Of a stretch of DNA of 64,000 nucleotides, positions 60,531-64,000 are shown piece after piece; the first letter of the stretch is position 1; each line of letters starts with the position of its first letter. A program made the position numbers and the translations under genes. The stretch comes from Cordia subcordata. Lineage: Eukaryota; Streptophyta; Magnoliopsida; Boraginales; Cordiaceae. The notes beneath the pieces are model-generated. The model searched no databases. It saw only the letters and a program-made list of their open reading frames with translations, and was not told the origin of the DNA. Location: contig JAPTOF010000005.1 in the NCBI GenBank assembly GCA_028554755.1, positions 17,706,001 to 17,770,000 on the forward strand. Direction: 5' to 3'.

Positions 60531-60569
60531 TTTTAACTTGATTGGCTAGCATGTTGGGACCTTTCTGTA

Positions 60570-60950
60570 ACAACTTAAGCCTAATTATTGGCCTGCCATC
60601 AGAAGTGAGTTTAATTAATGAATTCAAAATGTTTAGACCTGAAGCGGCATAGACATGGAACGATGTTAGAGACTCTCTTCTTGAAAGAAACACCATCCTT
60701 GTGTCGGCTTAAACACAAACAACATTAGAGACGGTGAATTTAAACAAAATAGAACTACTATTCAGGACCCCATGAAACCTAGAATTAACTAAGAGCTTGC
60801 AAAGATATTAGAGGTGATGACCTAGGCATGATTATTGACTTCCCACCACAAGTGAACCACCACAAGTGAACCTAATTAACTAACCCATAATATTTAACCC
60901 TTATAATAATACTAGCAATGAAGTCTTAGTTATTATGAAATGCACCCAAA
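60570..60950 (+). repeat. Dispersed repeat, copy 1
   Basis: Shares an ordered series of motifs with 62745-63115: a TTCAAAATGTTTARAC-type core, ACACAAA...AAAATAGAACTA, GACCTAGG, and an ATTATGAAATGCAC-type end. Possibly part of an old retroelement. Confidence 0.5.
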
Positions 60951-62259
60951 TCTAGTGCAAAACTAATTTAGAAAGACATTACATTTTTTTTTCTTTTTTC
61001 TTTTTCTGGGTCAGATTCTTTATTCAATGCATGAAGAGATGAGGACTTACGAGATAAGGTACTAGATTAAGAAAAAAATCTTACTCATAATATTGTAACA
61101 TCTCCACTTATATAAAAAGAGCCACTTTTTTTGTACTATCTCCATGAATGAATAGTACCAAAAAAGTGACAATATTGTCATAAATTTCAAAAAAAGATGT
61201 GATTATCAATGAAAATTTGTATAATATTTGTAATCGCAAGTTTGTAATTTTTATATTATTAATAAAAAAGCTATAAAAGAAGCTATTCGATCGAGGTTAG
61301 ACATGTGAATTCGGTTGAATTTTTAAGTTCAAATGTTTGAATTGGAGCTAACATTTAAAATAGTAAAACTTGATTATTTTTGGGCGTTTGCTTTCAGGTT
61401 TACTAATTTAGACTAGATTAAAAAAATATATAGATTTGTTAAATTGTATTGTGCTAATTTAGACTAAATTTGAAAATAGATTTTGGCTTTCACATAAGAG
61501 TGGAAATTAATCCTATTTTTGAATTTTCAAGTTTAGAATTTTGAACTTTAAGAACAAAAGTAAACTATCCAATTAGGTAATAAAAATTATAAAACTCAAT
61601 CATAATTTAAATACCCCAGTTTTTGGTCTTTGAATTTCTCATTATCTTTTTTCCTTATGTGTTTTTATTTTTTTTGTCAAATCCCATGGTGCTAATTGGG
61701 ATTAAATATAAAAAGATATGAAAAGTTGAAGAAAATGAAATATAAAAAGTTTAAGTTCACTTAAATTTCAATTATCTGAGTTTAAATAATTGTAAAATAT
61801 CTCAAATTATATTAAATTACTTCTGAAAATTAAAAAAATAAAAAATCAACTTTTCAATTTCATTTTTGTGTAAAATTTTACATATGAAATTCCAATTTGA
61901 TTCGATCAAGTAAAGTTCAAAAAGAAAAAGAAAAGTAGATATTTCCACCCTGATATTCACCCAACCCCCTTTAATTTTATATTTTTTTTCCACTTTGTAA
62001 TCAATCTTATATTGAATTTATCAAAACAACAAAGTGACAAAATTAACATTTTTCTCAGTTTTAATTTTTATAAAGAAATGTCTAAATATAAAAATAACTT
62101 ACTTGACTTCTTGCAAGATTACAAAATTTTTTAATAACTATTTATTATATAAATTAAATTTTATATTAAAATAATATTAAACAATATAATCGTGTATTGT
62201 CCGACGTTGTTACTTTACTAGTAACTTGAGAACAAATCTAGTCTTATCTATGAAACGTA

Positions 62260-62410
62260 AAACAGGAGAGGGACTATATGGTCATAACCGTGGGCGGTGA
62301 GGTGAAGCGCGCAGATTTGCAGTTTCTGCGGGCCAATGTTTTTCGTGCCTGCAACCATGTTGCCCGGACGAGGATTCGGCAATGTACCTGAATAGCGGAG
62401 ATACTATGTT
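62260..62410. other. GC-richer islet with a TTGCCCGGACGAGGATTCGG motif
   Basis: Stands out from AT-rich flanks. The motif near 62350-62372 resembles a dispersed plant repeat I recall (TTGCCCGGAC...GATTCGG). No frame of note. Confidence 0.3.
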
Positions 62411-62744
62411 CGTGTATTTTCTGACAATTATTTTTCCTTTATTATGTCCATTTGCCTGCGAAAACAGCGTTCTGGCAATTGCTTTTTCCTTCTAGTTTTG
62501 TCGTTATAGACACAATTAAATTTCATGTTCCAGAAATGCAAATGATAAAGATATAAATGCTTCATCACTAAATGAAAACGAAAAAGTACCCAAAATGTAG
62601 AAACAACAAGATTATCTTAGCCGAATTGTGGGTAGACATAGGGTTGACCTTTAAATTTGCTCAATGAGCCCTAATTTCTTTATATAAATTTCAAATAATT
62701 AAGCATAAAATAGAGATTTAGTTCATATATTTTAATTACTTAAT

Positions 62745-63115
62745 GTAATAACTCAGGTCCAACTACTGACATGTTACTATATTGAACCTAATCAATTGAT
62801 TCAAAATACTTAAACCTATTATGACAGAACTAATGTCGAAGGGCGTTACAGACCCATGATGACAAAGCCGATATTGGAAGGCATTACAGGTTCTCCTCCT
62901 TAAAGACGTGGAGTCTTTGTTGCAGCTCAAACACAAATAAAATAGAACTATGACCTAGGATTCTAGGTGGCTTGAAATCCACCCATAGCTCGCTTCAATA
63001 CCACCTATATGGACTCAGATCCAATTACTAGCCTATTATTGCATTAAACCTAATCAACTAGTTTAAAATGTTTAAACTTATGATTACAGTAGTAGTAAAC
63101 TCGCGCCATTATAAA
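62745..63115 (+). repeat. Dispersed repeat, copy 2
   Basis: Related to 60570-60950. Within it, the segment CCTAATCAAYTRRTTYAAAA recurs near 62790 and 63050, suggesting an internal duplication. Confidence 0.5.
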
Positions 63116-64000
63116 GTGCATACACACTCACAAACAACCCATGTGGGAGAGCATATATCACCAAACTACTATAGTCACAAGTTTGAATATTTCAAGTTAA
63201 TTGTTACGCTTAATGTATTAATAAGATAGTGTCCAGTTAGTTGTGGGAACTATATTATGTGAGACAAAGTACTATATAACAAAGCTGTGGAGCCACCTTT
63301 AATTAAACATGTAAGAGTTATCTCTAGAATTTTGTACCATTGGATTGTGTGCCTCTATGAGAATTCTCTATATCACCTAGTTTGTGTATCCTTACGAGGA
63401 TATCAAGTTTCCAACAAGGGTTGTATGTAATGTCCCACATTGCAAGAAATCGTATATCAAGTTGCATAAAAATGGATTTAGAACTATAACTAATAGCTTG
63501 AATACACTAATTATTTTAAACCAATTAATTAGAGTCTTGTTTGCAAGCTTGGGGTTCTAAACCCAAAACGTCATGCAAATAATTTGTGAATCAAATTCCT
63601 GTTTCCTTTAATAAAACTAGTAGCCGATGACAAATTCAATTATGAGTTTGTCAGGTTGTTATATTGTAAGAACTTATCCTTCACTTAAATAGTTTATAAA
63701 GGTATGACTTCACGCTCTACTTTTATTTTATAATTTTTTTTTAAATTTCTTTTTAGTACAACAAAATCTCACGGGAGTGTCATCTCCCTTTCATAAAACA
63801 AAAAGAAAGCTGCTGAAATTCAGCATTTTTCTATATCTTGATGCCTGCCTACCAACAACACAACAACAAACTGTTTCACATTATTCATGCATTTAGAGTC
63901 CTCTCAAAGCAAACGTAAAACTCGATACTCTTCATCCCTAGGAGAGGCAAGGGTGATGCGAACGGCAGATTTTGATACTTTTCTTAGGCAATATGACATA

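Larger units (their letters stand above)
52641..64000. other. Gene-poor, repeat-rich tail of the window
   Basis: No convincing gene in 11 kb. Identified parts: degenerate tandem repeats (54540-55690), SINEs (56300-56431, 57284-57534), MITEs (55067-55533, 57547-58028, about 56079-56265, 60300-60530) and a related repeat pair (60570-60950, 62745-63115). Two GC-richer islets (55712-55903, 62260-62410) are of unknown nature. 53145-53225 is a third small GC-richer patch, perhaps retroelement-derived. Several poly-A/G or poly-T/C tracts make spurious frames. Confidence 0.6.

Noticed and set aside
1..64000. CRISPR arrays, operons, prokaryotic promoters or phage features
   Set aside because: None seen; the window is plant nuclear DNA, and its tandem repeats are microsatellites or decayed satellite or transposon units.

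Overview
The window is nuclear DNA of a flowering plant, most likely a eudicot. It is AT-rich, its genes have GT-AG introns, and it carries plant-only families: a DYW-class PPR protein, a U-box/ARMADILLO E3 ligase, a ubiquitin-like PI4K-gamma kinase and an RGF/GLV/CLEL peptide. Between the genes lie many small non-autonomous transposons. No species can be named. No rRNA gene, functional tRNA gene or CRISPR array was seen.

Layout. At 1-0.3 kb there may be a last coding exon of a gene cut by the window edge. From 2.2 to 13.6 kb lies a small duplicated family of SAM-like/PRXL2-like (thioredoxin-fold) genes on the minus strand: copy A (2234-4098), a decayed fragment (about 5608-6900) and copy B (11397-13603). 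An intronless PPR-DYW gene (8232-10487, plus strand) sits between them. Next, on the minus strand, is a four-exon U-box/ARM gene (15435-19593, PUB42-like). The PPR and U-box neighbours recall the Arabidopsis pair At1g68930/At1g68940 (from memory), so this part looks like conserved microsynteny with the PRXL2-like copies around it.

A repeat-rich gap (19.6-25.2 kb) leads to an AVT6-type amino-acid transporter locus (25192-28739). Its five-exon structure is preserved, but it has an in-frame TGA and a one-base frameshift, so it is probably a pseudogene or null allele. After another 5.8 kb of repeats come a three-exon RGF/GLV/CLEL peptide gene (34530-35215), a five-exon DNA-3-methyladenine glycosylase I (Tag) gene with a GC-AG intron (39384-42242) and an intronless PI4K-gamma coding region on the minus strand (49054-50979), probably with an intron in its 5' leader. 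From 52.6 kb to the end I find no convincing gene, only degenerate repeats, MITEs, SINEs and two GC-richer islets.

Mobile elements are the main architectural theme: an 869-bp hAT-like element with an exact 8-bp target duplication, several Tourist/Harbinger-like MITE families with TTA/TAA duplications, and at least four tRNA-derived SINE insertions, most with target-site duplications. I found no operon-like or co-functional cluster. The genes act in unrelated processes: RNA editing, ubiquitination, amino-acid transport, peptide signalling, DNA repair and lipid/protein kinase signalling.
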